Part shown: one piece after another, positions 1-8,666 of the stretch | How the letters are laid out: every line of letters starts with the position of its first letter | How positions within the stretch are numbered: position 1 is the first letter of the stretch | IMG/VR virus record: IMGVR_UViG_3300025120_000591 | Span: 1 to 23,112 of that record | DNA: 23,112 bases | Direction: 5' to 3' (one strand) | From: a virus | Translations under genes and position numbers: made by a program | Notes under the pieces: generated by a model | Databases searched by the model: none | The model's input: the letters and a program-made list of their open reading frames with translations, nothing else | Told to the model about the DNA's origin: nothing

Positions 1-2132
1 TTTCTCAAGATAATGCTACAGGCACAAGTCCTGTTGTTTACCCTATAACTTCTTATGGAGACTTTAACCCTACAGGAATAATAAAAACAATACAGCTTTT
101 AAAAACAGCTTTTGATGCAGGTCAAGCAGGAACAACTGCTTCCTCTGTAGGTTATGTAGGTTCAGTTACAAATGCAAATAGATATGACACTCCTGAACCT
201 GTGGTAGATTGGAGACCTTGTTTATGGGTTTATGATGTTTTTAAAGAAATTTTTACTCAAGCAGGGTATGTGGTTTCTTCAGTTTTTGTTGAAAGTGATA
301 TGTTTAAAAGATTATTGTTTGCTTTGCCAAATTTTAAATATAATAATGCCTCTCAAAGATATGATTCAAACTCTTTAGAGGGTACTTTTAGGAAAACTAA
401 AGACGATAGCACTAATACAGGAGGATTAATAAAAACTTTTAATTTTTCACAAACTGATACAGTAACAAAAAACCAAGGATTTTTATTTAATGTAGGTCAG
501 GGAGAAACTTTTCTTCCTACTTTAAACACATCTAGTTTTACTTCAGGTGGAGTTTATACTATACCTGAATTTGGATTTTATAATATTAATTTATTAAGAA
601 TAGGTTTTATATATAAAAACCCTGTGTTTACAAATGCTAGCAAAATAGAAATAATACAAACTAATTTAAGAATTTTAGTTAAAACTGTTGGAGAAAATCA
701 TTTTAGAATATTAGCTCAAACAGACAACACTCCATCTGTTGAAATGTTAGAAAGTGATACAACAACGCATACAGGTAGGTATTATTTTGCTAATAATATT
801 AATGACGAAACTAGATATTTTTTAAATAAAGGAGATATTGTAAGAACACAACTAAGAGTAAAATATACTACTTCTAGAAAATCAGCAAGCTCTTTTTCTT
901 CTTCTTTTGATGTTGATTTATATGGCTCTCAAGAAATTACAGTCAATAGTCCTACAGACAACATAACTAACGGAAGGTATGATATAAAACTTCAACCTGA
1001 ATTTGTTGCTTACGGTCAAACGTATGACATAAAAGAAGTTATTAATGAAGAGTATAAACAAATAGATTTTATAAAAGGCGTTGCTCATTCTTTTAATTTA
1101 CAATTTACAACTAATGAAGATAGCAGGACAATATTTATTGAGCCTTTTGATAGTTTTTATAAGCCTTTAGCAGATTCTGATGATTGGACTTATAAAGTAG
1201 ACAGAAGTAAAGAATATACAGATAATTGGATTAAATCTTCTTTAAGCAGAGATATAGTTTTTAAATACAAATCTGACAATAAAGATTATAAGGTAAATCA
1301 AAGAGGGGTTAGTTATTTCAAAGAAATAGAAGACGAATATCCTTATTGGGAAACTTTGCCTAATACTTTTGAAAAAGGAACTACTACTTTTGAAAATCCT
1401 TTTTTTGCAGGAACTTTTAATGCAGGAGACAAAGACATTACAAGCAGTTCTAGCGCCCCACCTTATATTGCTTGTTTATGGGAAGAATTACAAAATGGAG
1501 GCTTTATATCTCCTAATGATTTAGCTCGTCCAAGCAAAGGAAATGATTTTCTACCAAGATTATTATATTGGAAAAAATATAGCCCTGATTTATCTTCTAA
1601 TCCTCAAGCTGTATGTCAAAAATTTGCTGTAGTACAAACTTGGGAAACTGATACGACAGGTATTTTTGCAGACCAAAATGCTTCAGGTGTTATATCTACT
1701 TCTTTTCCTCAAGCAACATCTATAAATAGAGATGATACCTTATCTCCTGTATTGTCTTACGGTAATGTTTGGGTTAGAGACTATGATGATGCACAAAATT
1801 CATATAGCGCTTATAGTGTAGGCACAGGTCTTTACGATACATACTATAAGTCAATGGTTAGTATGATTAAAGAAAATCCAAGAGTAAGAAATATTTTTAT
1901 AAATCTTAAAACAAAAGATATTATTAATTTAGATTTAAGAAGATTAATATATATTGATGGTGCTTATTGGAGAATTAATAAAATAAATAATTTTTCTCCT
2001 CTTAATAACGAAGCAACTAAAGTAGAGCTTGTTAAATGGGTAGAATATGCAGGGTTTGTTCCTGATGTGCCTGTTTTAAATTCTAGTGATGGTAGTTGGA
2101 ATAATTCTACATCAATTTACACAACTTTATAA
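1..2132 (+). CDS. Large tail/baseplate-type structural protein, 5'-truncated by window edge
   Basis: The reading frame is open from base 3, so the gene starts upstream of the window and at least 710 residues are visible. The GTG at 201 is an internal Val codon (Pro-Val-Val-Asp-Trp), not the start. The protein is rich in Phe, Tyr, Asn and Ser, has no membrane segment, and looks like a beta-rich virion protein. A segment near the C-terminus, around 'DLRRLIYIDGAYWRINKI' followed by a Val-Glu-Leu stretch, resembles what I recall of tail-tip or baseplate-associated proteins of Bacteroidota phages; that resemblance is from memory only. The gene overlaps the next one by one base (TAATG) and lies three genes upstream of the tape measure. 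Structural role likely; exact function unknown. Confidence 0.7.
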   Translation, partial: SQDNATGTSPVVYPITSYGDFNPTGIIKTIQLLKTAFDAGQAGTTASSVGYVGSVTNANRYDTPEPVVDWRPCLWVYDVFKEIFTQAGYVVSSVFVESDMFKRLLFALPNFKYNNASQRYDSNSLEGTFRKTKDDSTNTGGLIKTFNFSQTDTVTKNQGFLFNVGQGETFLPTLNTSSFTSGGVYTIPEFGFYNINLLRIGFIYKNPVFTNASKIEIIQTNLRILVKTVGENHFRILAQTDNTPSVEMLESDTTTHTGRYYFANNINDETRYFLNKGDIVRTQLRVKYTTSRKSASSFSSSFDVDLYGSQEITVNSPTDNITNGRYDIKLQPEFVAYGQTYDIKEVINEEYKQIDFIKGVAHSFNLQFTTNEDSRTIFIEPFDSFYKPLADSDDWTYKVDRSKEYTDNWIKSSLSRDIVFKYKSDNKDYKVNQRGVSYFKEIEDEYPYWETLPNTFEKGTTTFENPFFAGTFNAGDKDITSSSSAPPYIACLWEELQNGGFISPNDLARPSKGNDFLPRLLYWKKYSPDLSSNPQAVCQKFAVVQTWETDTTGIFADQNASGVISTSFPQATSINRDDTLSPVLSYGNVWVRDYDDAQNSYSAYSVGTGLYDTYYKSMVSMIKENPRVRNIFINLKTKDIINLDLRRLIYIDGAYWRINKINNFSPLNNEATKVELVKWVEYAGFVPDVPVLNSSDGSWNNSTSIYTTL

Positions 2133-2317
2133 TGGCAGAACAAAACAATCAAATAAGTAACGGCGGAGTAGCAAATGTAAGCGGGCTAACTGTATATATG
2201 ACAATTACAATAGGAACTGATGAGTTTTTAATTCCTATAACTGCAGAAGACGTATATGGAAACTCGCATGAAGTTTTAAGGAGAAGCGTAAACAACATAA
2301 TACCTGACGACGAATAA
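2132..2317 (+). CDS. Small hypothetical protein between tail genes (61 aa)
   Basis: This 61-residue ORF starts at the ATG that shares its first base with the preceding stop, and its own stop shares a base with the next ATG at 2317. Such a double TAATG junction indicates translational coupling inside the tail operon. The sequence starts with a polar 'MAEQNNQISNGG' segment, has a short hydrophobic strand-like middle (VYMTITIGTDEFLIPI), and ends acidic (PDDE). No membrane segment or known motif is visible. Position beside the tail genes suggests a small tail or assembly protein. I do not recognise the family. Confidence 0.65.
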   Translation: MAEQNNQISNGGVANVSGLTVYMTITIGTDEFLIPITAEDVYGNSHEVLRRSVNNIIPDDE

Positions 2318-2829
2318 TGAACATATCAAAAAAAATAATTAAAGGTTTAAAGTCTTTAGGCAATAGATATATAGTAGCTTTGCAGAAAGAATTAACATTT
2401 CAAAGGCATGTAGCCACTGCTAGTTTACGAGATTCTTTTAAGTCTAAAATAAGTGAAATTTCAGGTAATGTATATTTAGAAATAGTTTCTAGTTCTTCTT
2501 ATATGTGGACTGTTAATGATGGCGCTACTATGGGTGTTAATGTTACTCCTGCTCAAATAGAAAAATGGGCTATACAAAAAGGTATAGATGTCGGAGATTC
2601 AGATGCTTTAAATAGATTTAGTTTAAATGTTGCTAATGAATTACAAGGTAGATATCCAACTGATGGAGGACTATTAGTTGCCCCTAGAAGATTAAAATTT
2701 ATAGATTTTGCTTTTGCTTCAGTTAATGAGTCTGATGTTATTAGTAATATTGAAAATGACATAATAAAAACTATAGAAGCAGATATTGCTTCAGGGTTAT
2801 CTAATAGTGCAATAGAGGTTAAAATATAA
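2317..2829 (+). CDS. Putative tail-completion / HK97-gp10-like protein
   Basis: A 170-residue protein coupled to the preceding gene by TAATG. The N-terminus is basic and helical, followed by an alternating strand region ('GNVYLEIVSSSSYMW') and the segment 'VTPAQIEKWAIQKGI'. Size, the basic N-terminal helix, the helix containing 'IEKWA..KGI', and position directly before the tape measure fit tail-completion or neck proteins of the HK97 gp10 type, which trim or join the tail to the head. This assignment rests on context and general pattern, not on a diagnostic motif; an unrelated tail assembly protein is possible. Only 4 bases separate it from the tape measure gene. Confidence 0.45.
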   Translation: MNISKKIIKGLKSLGNRYIVALQKELTFQRHVATASLRDSFKSKISEISGNVYLEIVSSSSYMWTVNDGATMGVNVTPAQIEKWAIQKGIDVGDSDALNRFSLNVANELQGRYPTDGGLLVAPRRLKFIDFAFASVNESDVISNIENDIIKTIEADIASGLSNSAIEVKI

Positions 2830-2833
2830 AAAT

Positions 2834-5689
2834 ATGACAAAAAAAATAGCAATAGAAGTAGAAATCAAAAATATTAAAAAAATTGCTGATTTAAAACAAG
2901 AACTAAAAGAATTAAGAAAAGAACAAAAACAACAAGAAGCAAGTTCTAAAACAGGTCAATTTCAGTCTAAAAAAAATGCAAAAGCTTATAAAGAAAGAGC
3001 TATAGCAATTAGAAAAACTTCAAAAGAGTTAAGAGATTTAAATAAAAATATGGCAGGTACTAATAGTGCTACCAAAAAAGTTACAAAATCTAGCAACTCA
3101 ATGGCTAAACAATTTGTAAAAGGTGCTGCTGCTATTGGTATTATTGTTACTGCTTTTAGAACTGTTAGTAGGGTTGTTTCTTCTATTGTAGGTACTTTTA
3201 CTGAGTTTGAATTTGTTATGGCTAAAGTAAATGCTATTTCAGGAGCTACAGAAAAAGAATTTGCTGCTTTAACAGCTTCAGCAGAAGAATTAGGTAGAAC
3301 AACTTTCTTTACCGCTGAACAAGTTGGACAATTACAATTAAACTTTTCTAAATTAGGGTTTAGTGCAGACGAAATAATGCAGGCACAAAAAGCTACTCTT
3401 GATTTAGCAACTGCAACAGGTAGTGATTTAGCTAGAAGCGCTACAGTAGCCGCTTCTGCTATTAGAGGTTTTGGTTTAGATGCAAGCGAAACACAAAGAG
3501 TTGTAGATGTTATGGCTGTAGCTTTTTCTACTTCTGCTCTTGATATAGAAAAGTTTCAAACATCTATGACAAAGGTTGCTCCTATTGCTAAAGCGGCAGG
3601 GTTTTCTATAGAAGATACTACAACAATAATGGCAAAATTATCTGACGCAGGTATTGAAGCTTCTATTGCGGGTACATCTTTAAGAAATATTTTGCTAAAA
3701 ATGCAAGACCCTTCTTCTGATTTATCTAAATCATTTGGTATGACCATACATTCTTTAGATGAGCTTATTCCTGCTATGAGAAACTTTAGCAAGGAAGGTG
3801 GTAGCATGGCTGATGTTTTGGGGGTTGTAGATTTAAGACAAGCTGCAGCTTTTGAACTTATGTTAGCTAATGTAGATATATTAAAAGATTATAGAAATAG
3901 TTTAAAAGAATCAGGAGGCGAAGCAGCTAGAATGGCTGCAATCGTTGGAGACACTTTACAAGGTTCTTTTTTAAGGTTAAAATCTGCAACTGAAGGTCTT
4001 GCAATTGCTATAATGAAAGATTTTAATGAGGGATTACAAAAAACTACTGAAACACTAGCAAAATTTGGTAATTTTTTATCTGAAAATAGTAAAACGATTA
4101 CAAGATTAATAAGTCTTGTTTCGCTTCTTACAAAAGGTTTTCTTGTGGGTTTGGCGGCTTTAAAACTTACTACAGTAGCAACTAAAATACAAAGTTTAGC
4201 AACCTTGGCTCTTGCTTTAGCTACAGGCAAGGCAGATTTTGCAACAAAAAGACTTATTGTTAGTATGAAAACTTTAAGAGGCGCAATAGCTAGAACAGGA
4301 TTAGGAGTTTTTGTGGTTTTGTTAGGAGATGTTCTTATGAATTTATTAGATAATACAGAGGCTACTGACGATTTAACTGAATCTACAAAAAAACTATCAA
4401 AAGAAAAAAGTAAAATAAACGAATTATTAAGCAGAGAGATAGCAGACACTAAATTAGTTTCTGATTTAAACATAAAAGCTTATCAAGATGAGTTAATAAG
4501 AAGTAAGCTTAGAAAAGAAAAAGCTGAAGATGAGATTAAGACTAGCAATAAAAGATTTTATGCAAATCAAAACACAATAAATCAAGAAAAAAAATTACAA
4601 GACAGATTATTAGAAGGAATTAGACTAGAAAAAAAATATCAAGGAGATAGAAAAAAATCTATTGACCAACAAAAAGCTTTAGAATCAGATTTATTATATC
4701 AATTAGAGCAAGAATTAAAACTAATTAGAGAAAGACCTGCAGCTTCAAAGCAAGACCAAAAAGATAAAAATATTGAAATTAAACAAATTGAAGATAAAAT
4801 AAGAGTTTTACAAAATCTTGGAATAGAAGAAGAAAAAGCAAGAAAATTATCTGATAAGTATTTGCCTATGGGCGAAGATGAAGCGACAAAAAAACAATTA
4901 GAGCAGCAAGAATTGTTAGAAAAAAATCAATTAGAACTTAGTGAGAAATATTTTTCTTTACAAGAAGAAAAAGCAAAGCAACGTCTTGAAATGTTTAAAG
5001 CTTTTTCTGATAGTATTTTTTCTATTATTGGTAATAATGCACAAAAAAGAGCCGAAAGAGAAGCTAAAGAGTTAGAAGAAAGAAAAGAGTCTGGAGTAAT
5101 AACTCAAGAACAATATGAAGCTCAATTATTACAAGTTCAAAAGAAAGCTTTTGAAAGAAAAAAAAGAATGGATATTGCGCAAGCTATAGTAAATGGCGCT
5201 TTAGCTATGACTAAAACTGCAGCTAATGTAGGTTTTCCTTTAGTGTTTTCTTTTTCTCCTTTTATTGCCGCTATGACAGCAGCACAGATTGCAGTAATTG
5301 CATCACAAAAATTTGCCAAAGGAGGTATGATAGAAAAGTTTGCTAATGGAGGCATGGTGGTTGGTAAATCACACGCACAAGGTGGAGAGAAGTTTGCGGT
5401 AGGAGGCAGAGTTGCAGAGTTAGAAGGTGGAGAGGCTGTAATTAATAAACGAAGTACAGCTATGTTTAAAGGTCAATTATCAGCTATGAACGCAGCAGGA
5501 GGTGGAGTTAAGTTTGCTGATGGTGGATTAATGAATATGCCTTCTTTTGCTCAATCACAATTTAGTGCAATAGGTCAACAAAATATGATGGGTGCTGTAA
5601 ATCAAAATAGTAAAGTAGTAGTGGTTGAGGCTGACATAACAAACAGTCAAAATACTGTAAATTTAATAGAGGCGGAAGCCACATTTTAA
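2834..5689 (+). CDS. Phage tail tape measure protein (TP901 type)
   Basis: At 951 residues this is the longest gene in the window. Residues 1-75 are a basic coiled coil. Residues about 123-385 match the TP901 tape-measure core: 'AISGATEKEFAALTASAEEL', a Thr/Phe-Thr-Ala-Glu-Gln segment, then 'AGIEASIAGTSLRNILLKM'. Hydrophobic stretches follow at about 425-465 and 482-506, then a long charged coiled coil to about residue 780, another hydrophobic stretch near 790-830, and a Gly-rich C-terminus with repeated Phe-Ala-x-Gly-Gly units and 'ELEGGEAVINKRST', a common tape-measure ending. The protein sets tail length and may help DNA cross the host envelope. The length implies a tail of moderate size. 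Confident call. Confidence 0.93.
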   Translation: MTKKIAIEVEIKNIKKIADLKQELKELRKEQKQQEASSKTGQFQSKKNAKAYKERAIAIRKTSKELRDLNKNMAGTNSATKKVTKSSNSMAKQFVKGAAAIGIIVTAFRTVSRVVSSIVGTFTEFEFVMAKVNAISGATEKEFAALTASAEELGRTTFFTAEQVGQLQLNFSKLGFSADEIMQAQKATLDLATATGSDLARSATVAASAIRGFGLDASETQRVVDVMAVAFSTSALDIEKFQTSMTKVAPIAKAAGFSIEDTTTIMAKLSDAGIEASIAGTSLRNILLKMQDPSSDLSKSFGMTIHSLDELIPAMRNFSKEGGSMADVLGVVDLRQAAAFELMLANVDILKDYRNSLKESGGEAARMAAIVGDTLQGSFLRLKSATEGLAIAIMKDFNEGLQKTTETLAKFGNFLSENSKTITRLISLVSLLTKGFLVGLAALKLTTVATKIQSLATLALALATGKADFATKRLIVSMKTLRGAIARTGLGVFVVLLGDVLMNLLDNTEATDDLTESTKKLSKEKSKINELLSREIADTKLVSDLNIKAYQDELIRSKLRKEKAEDEIKTSNKRFYANQNTINQEKKLQDRLLEGIRLEKKYQGDRKKSIDQQKALESDLLYQLEQELKLIRERPAASKQDQKDKNIEIKQIEDKIRVLQNLGIEEEKARKLSDKYLPMGEDEATKKQLEQQELLEKNQLELSEKYFSLQEEKAKQRLEMFKAFSDSIFSIIGNNAQKRAEREAKELEERKESGVITQEQYEAQLLQVQKKAFERKKRMDIAQAIVNGALAMTKTAANVGFPLVFSFSPFIAAMTAAQIAVIASQKFAKGGMIEKFANGGMVVGKSHAQGGEKFAVGGRVAELEGGEAVINKRSTAMFKGQLSAMNAAGGGVKFADGGLMNMPSFAQSQFSAIGQQNMMGAVNQNSKVVVVEADITNSQNTVNLIEAEATF

Positions 5690-5701
5690 AAATATAAACA
5701 T

Positions 5702-5902
5702 ATGTTTGTTAGTAAAAAAGTAAAACAAGATAGGTTAGATACCTGTAAAAAATGCGATTTTTATAGAAACTTTGCAATGCTTAGATTTCCTAGATGGAGT
5801 AAAGGAGCAAGATGTGGTAAGTGTACTTGCTTTATAGATGCGAAAGCTACTTTGTCTAAAGAGTATTTAGGTGTTTGCCCTTTAAATAAATGGGAAGAAT
5901 GA
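5702..5902 (+). CDS. Small Cys-rich, probably zinc-binding protein
   Basis: A 66-residue protein that begins 12 bases after the tape measure stop. Cysteines at 15 and 18 (CKKC), 38, 41 and 43 (CGKCTC) and 59 form pairs typical of a small zinc-binding fold. The rest is basic, with a Trp-containing link between the pairs. It overlaps the next gene by four bases (ATGA), so the two are coupled. Small Cys-cluster proteins beside tail genes are frequent in phages of this host group, but their role is unknown. It could be a tail component or a regulator; I cannot choose from sequence. Confidence 0.7.
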   Translation: MFVSKKVKQDRLDTCKKCDFYRNFAMLRFPRWSKGARCGKCTCFIDAKATLSKEYLGVCPLNKWEE

Positions 5903-6147
5903 CAATACAAATAATAGCTGATAAAGTTACTGAAGAAAACAAAGTAAAAATTATTGAAGCAATAAAGCAAAATAATATTTCAATAGAACAAAATGGTAAA
6001 TATAGTTCCAATGGCTTACAAATTTTATTTAATGAATGGCACAGACATTTTCCTCACATAAAACAACAACTAGGCTGTATAGGTTGCAGAAAAGCTGTAA
6101 CTAAATTTTGGAATAACGTAAATAACATTTGGAAGTCTAACAACTAA
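5899..6147 (+). CDS. Small hypothetical protein with CxxC motif (82 aa)
   Basis: I take the ATG at 5899, which forms an ATGA overlap with the preceding stop, over the in-frame ATG at 5890, which would give an 85-residue form; either is possible. The protein begins with a strand/helix segment (MTIQIIADKV...KVKIIEAI), then 'FNEWHRHFPHIKQQLGCIGC', where Cys-Ile-Gly-Cys is followed by a basic helix 'RKAVTKFWNNV'. The Trp/His/Phe-rich segment before a CxxC resembles small orphan proteins of other large phages, from memory. No function is assignable. It sits between the tape measure and an HTH-like gene in the same operon. Confidence 0.65.
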   Translation: MTIQIIADKVTEENKVKIIEAIKQNNISIEQNGKYSSNGLQILFNEWHRHFPHIKQQLGCIGCRKAVTKFWNNVNNIWKSNN

Positions 6148-6148
6148 T

Positions 6149-6469
6149 ATGGCGTCAAGACAAAATAAAGTAGATGTTGTTTTAGAATATATAGATATTG
6201 CCGAAGTTGAAATTTTAAAAAGATGGCACGACCCTACTGTAAAAGATATTTTAAGACATCTTATAGAAAAAGGAATAGTTGAGCCAAAACGCTTAAGAAA
6301 TTATATGATTATATATGATTTTGATTGTATGTTAAGAAAAAACGAAGGCAACAGAACTTATACTTTTATGGATTTGTCTATAAAATATGACATTTCTGAA
6401 AGACAAGCTCAAAGCATTGTTTACAAAGAAAGAAACAAAGAGGTTGTTACTAAAAACATACTCATCTAA
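6149..6469 (+). CDS. Putative HTH protein (106 aa)
   Basis: Starts one base after the preceding stop region. The C-terminal third, 'TYTFMDLSIKYDISERQAQS' followed by IVYKER, has the pattern of a helix-turn-helix in which a short hydrophobic helix, a turn (YDIS) and a recognition helix (ERQAQSIVY) follow one another; this is the arrangement seen in Mor-type activators and some sigma-like HTHs. The N-terminal part is helical and acidic/basic mixed. It is the last gene before a promoter-bearing gap, so it could regulate the head operon downstream. A small terminase subunit is another possibility, since those also carry HTH domains, but no large subunit is adjacent. Confidence 0.5.
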   Translation: MASRQNKVDVVLEYIDIAEVEILKRWHDPTVKDILRHLIEKGIVEPKRLRNYMIIYDFDCMLRKNEGNRTYTFMDLSIKYDISERQAQSIVYKERNKEVVTKNILI

Positions 6470-6488
6470 ATTTATTCCTGAAACTGCG

Positions 6489-6518
6489 TAACTTTGTCAT
6501 AACATAAAAATAATTTTG
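6489..6518 (+). promoter_or_regulatory. Two tandem TAnnTTTG -7 elements before the head operon
   Basis: TAACTTTG lies at 6489-6496 and TAATTTTG at 6511-6518; both match the Bacteroidota -7 consensus TAnnTTTG exactly. The first has only a poor -33 match; for the second, TTG at 6494-6496 stands 14 bases upstream, shorter than the usual 17-19. A transcript from the second would begin about 5 bases later, at the ATG at 6524, giving a leaderless message; one from the first would have a leader of roughly 20 bases. This 54-base gap separates tail and head modules. Confidence 0.5.
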
Positions 6519-6523
6519 TGTTT

Positions 6524-7519
6524 ATGAATAAAAATTGGTTTAACATTAAGGCAGAGTCTTCTAACAAGATTGCTGACATATATATATTTGATGAAATAGG
6601 CGCATATGGAGTAACGGCTCAAGGATTTATTGAAGAAATAAAAGCCTTTAAAGATGTTCCAATGAACCTTCATATAAATTGTGTAGGAGGCGATGTATTT
6701 GAGGGAATGGCTATCTATAATGTTCTACGAAAAAGAACAGCAAAAACTACAATATACATAGAAGGAATAGCTGCAAGCATGGGAAGTGTAATTGCACTAG
6801 CAGGAGATGAGGTTATAATGGCTGAAAACTCTTTGTTTATGATACACAATGCTTGGGGTGGTGCAATGGGAGAAGCTAGTGAAATGAGAAAGACTGCAGC
6901 TCTATTAGAAAAAATTAGTGGAGAAATTGCTGATATTTACATAAAAAAAACAAGATTACCTTATAATAAGGTACAAGAAATGATGGACGAAGAAACTTGG
7001 TTAAGTGCTGATGAAGCTTTTAATTTAGGATTTATTGACTCTATCTCTGACGCTATAAAAGTAGCGGCTAAATATGACGTTTCTAAGTTTAAAAATATAA
7101 CAGACAAGGAAATTCAAAATAAACTAAGTGTTAATTTAAAAAGTAAAAAAATGACTGAAGAATTGAAAAGTTGGTTTAACGCTAAAGTTGACGAAATCAT
7201 TGCTAAAGTAAAAAATAGTAATGAGTCTGAAACTGCTGACGTTAAAGAGGTAGAGGTAATGATGGCTGATGACAAAGAAGTTTCTGAGAAACTTTCTGCA
7301 TTTGAAGCTAAAGTTACTGAGCTTGATAGTTTTGTTGCTGAATTGGGTGGAGAAAAAGAAACTCTTACTCAAGAAGTAGAAAGACTAAATGCTTTATTAA
7401 GTAAAGCTGATGCAAAGGGTACAGAAATTTCTACTGACGGAGACCCTGCAGTAATAGAAAACAAAGTAGAAAGCAAAGAAAATAAATTTTTCTCTGCATT
7501 AGCAAATAAATTAAAATAA
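6524..7519 (+). CDS. Head maturation protease, ClpP/S14-like, with C-terminal scaffold-like region
   Basis: The N-terminal ~190 residues form a ClpP-fold serine protease: 'INCVGGDVFEGMAIYNVL' (the Gly-Gly turn and helix), then 'GIAASMGSVIALAGDEV' with nucleophile Ser near residue 86, and 'MIHNAWGG' with catalytic His near 108. Residues beyond 200 are charged and coiled-coil-like with no protease motifs, fitting a fused scaffold or delta domain. In the family this enzyme cleaves scaffold and capsid precursors inside the prohead. I choose ATG 6524 rather than the GTG at 6518, because that GTG falls inside a promoter element. The major capsid gene follows 24 bases later. High confidence. Confidence 0.9.
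   Translation: MNKNWFNIKAESSNKIADIYIFDEIGAYGVTAQGFIEEIKAFKDVPMNLHINCVGGDVFEGMAIYNVLRKRTAKTTIYIEGIAASMGSVIALAGDEVIMAENSLFMIHNAWGGAMGEASEMRKTAALLEKISGEIADIYIKKTRLPYNKVQEMMDEETWLSADEAFNLGFIDSISDAIKVAAKYDVSKFKNITDKEIQNKLSVNLKSKKMTEELKSWFNAKVDEIIAKVKNSNESETADVKEVEVMMADDKEVSEKLSAFEAKVTELDSFVAELGGEKETLTQEVERLNALLSKADAKGTEISTDGDPAVIENKVESKENKFFSALANKLK
7151..7519 (+). CDS. Possible nested scaffold protein from internal start (in frame with protease)
   Basis: An in-frame ATG at 7151 begins 'MTEELKSWFNAKVDEIIAKV', exactly where the protease fold ends and the acidic coiled-coil part starts. The bases just before it are A-rich (GTAAAAAAATG), like the leaders of genuine starts here, for example that of the capsid gene (AAAAAAAAATG). 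The product would be 122 residues, highly charged, and scaffold-like. Internal starts giving separate scaffold proteins are established in lambda (C/Nu3). This is an inference from position and leader only. Confidence 0.35.
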   Translation: MTEELKSWFNAKVDEIIAKVKNSNESETADVKEVEVMMADDKEVSEKLSAFEAKVTELDSFVAELGGEKETLTQEVERLNALLSKADAKGTEISTDGDPAVIENKVESKENKFFSALANKLK

Positions 7520-7543
7520 TTATAAATTAAAAAATAAAAAAAA

Positions 7544-8641
7544 ATGGCAGTAGGAGATATAGCTTTAGACGGCTTAGGAGCAACTTACCAAGGTACTTAT
7601 GCTTCAAAAATTTTATTAGAACCAATGTTTCGTTCTGATGATATTATGAGAAATTACACAGTTTACCCTAATGTAAAATATAAACAAAATTTAATGTTAG
7701 CACCTAAATTATCAGGTATAACTGCATTAAACACAGGTTGTTCAGCAACAAATACTTGCGACCCTGCAGGATTTACTGTAGCACCAAAAGTAATTACAGT
7801 ATCTAATGTATCGGTTAAACAACAACAATGTTGGGACGAGTTTAAAGACCAATTTATTGTTGAGTCTTATAAGAATGGATTAAATATGCCTGACTTAACA
7901 GGAACTCAGTTAGCAGATGTAATTATTAACAGAGTAAGACACGGAATCCAATCAGATGTTGTAAGAAATATGTGGGCAGGAAATACTGCTGCAGCAGTAG
8001 CTGATTGTACTTACACTTGGGCAGATGGATTATGGAAAACTATGTCAGCAGGTGGAGCAATTAATGGAACACAAATGAATGAGGTTACTGCAGCTACTAC
8101 AGCAGCAGCAAACTTAATTGCAGTTGGTGCTGTTATATCTTCTTCAGATGCAGTTACTCTTTTAACTAATGTATTTGATGGTGCTTCAGCAGAATTACAA
8201 CAAATTCCTGCATCAGAAAAAAGAATGTTTGTAACTCCAAACATCTATAACGCTTACTATGGTGCTTTAACAGCAGTTGCAGTAGCGGGTGCAGTTGACT
8301 ATGGACATTCAGAAGCTCAATCAGGTGTTAATTATGCAAGATTAAGTTTTAGAGGTGTTGAATTAGTACCTATGTATGAGTGGGACGTAGCTTTAACAGC
8401 TTTAACAGGCGCTGATTTACCTGCACTATTTACTTGTGCTACAGCAGGAATTCAAGCAACTCAAGGTTGTATCTATGCTGCTAAAGACAATTTAATTATT
8501 GGCTCTAATGTAACTGACCCTGATACACAGCTAAAAATGTTTTATGATGAAGTTTCTGACAATATGTATATCCGTTCTAACTTTACAATGGGTTATCAAT
8601 ATGGATTTAACTCTCTAGTAAATGGAGCTTGTTTAGTATAA
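7544..8641 (+). CDS. Major capsid protein
   Basis: This 365-residue protein directly follows the protease/scaffold gene, which is the usual place of the major capsid gene. It begins 'MAVGDIALDGLGATYQGTYA' and has few charged clusters, many Ala, Thr, Val and Gly residues, and several Cys (including GCSATNTC near residue 65), with a long helical segment around 'DVIINRVRHGIQSDVVRNMW' that fits the spine helix of an HK97-like fold. An abundance-type leader (A-rich, no competing start) and the codon bias toward GCA/GCT also fit a highly expressed gene. The fold is inferred. No obvious cleaved N-terminal delta domain is visible, which fits scaffold being supplied by the upstream gene. Confidence 0.8.
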   Translation: MAVGDIALDGLGATYQGTYASKILLEPMFRSDDIMRNYTVYPNVKYKQNLMLAPKLSGITALNTGCSATNTCDPAGFTVAPKVITVSNVSVKQQQCWDEFKDQFIVESYKNGLNMPDLTGTQLADVIINRVRHGIQSDVVRNMWAGNTAAAVADCTYTWADGLWKTMSAGGAINGTQMNEVTAATTAAANLIAVGAVISSSDAVTLLTNVFDGASAELQQIPASEKRMFVTPNIYNAYYGALTAVAVAGAVDYGHSEAQSGVNYARLSFRGVELVPMYEWDVALTALTGADLPALFTCATAGIQATQGCIYAAKDNLIIGSNVTDPDTQLKMFYDEVSDNMYIRSNFTMGYQYGFNSLVNGACLV

Positions 8642-8666
8642 TTATTAACTTTAAAAATAAAACAAA

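Noticed and set aside
201-203. GTG at 201 as the start of the first gene
   Set aside because: The frame remains open to base 3, with protein-like codons, so the gene begins outside the window.
3889-4473. A 194-codon open frame on the minus strand inside the tape measure gene
   Set aside because: It is a mirror of a repetitive, Lys/Ala/Leu-rich coding sequence; no leader, no conserved motif, and every other gene is on the + strand. The shorter minus-strand frames were rejected for the same reason.
6478-6487. CTGAAACTGC before the protease gene as a remote copy of the 11-mer repeats at 20767
   Set aside because: The same or nearly the same 10-mer also occurs in coding DNA at 7227 and 11521 (Glu-Thr-Ala codons), so a single copy is not significant.
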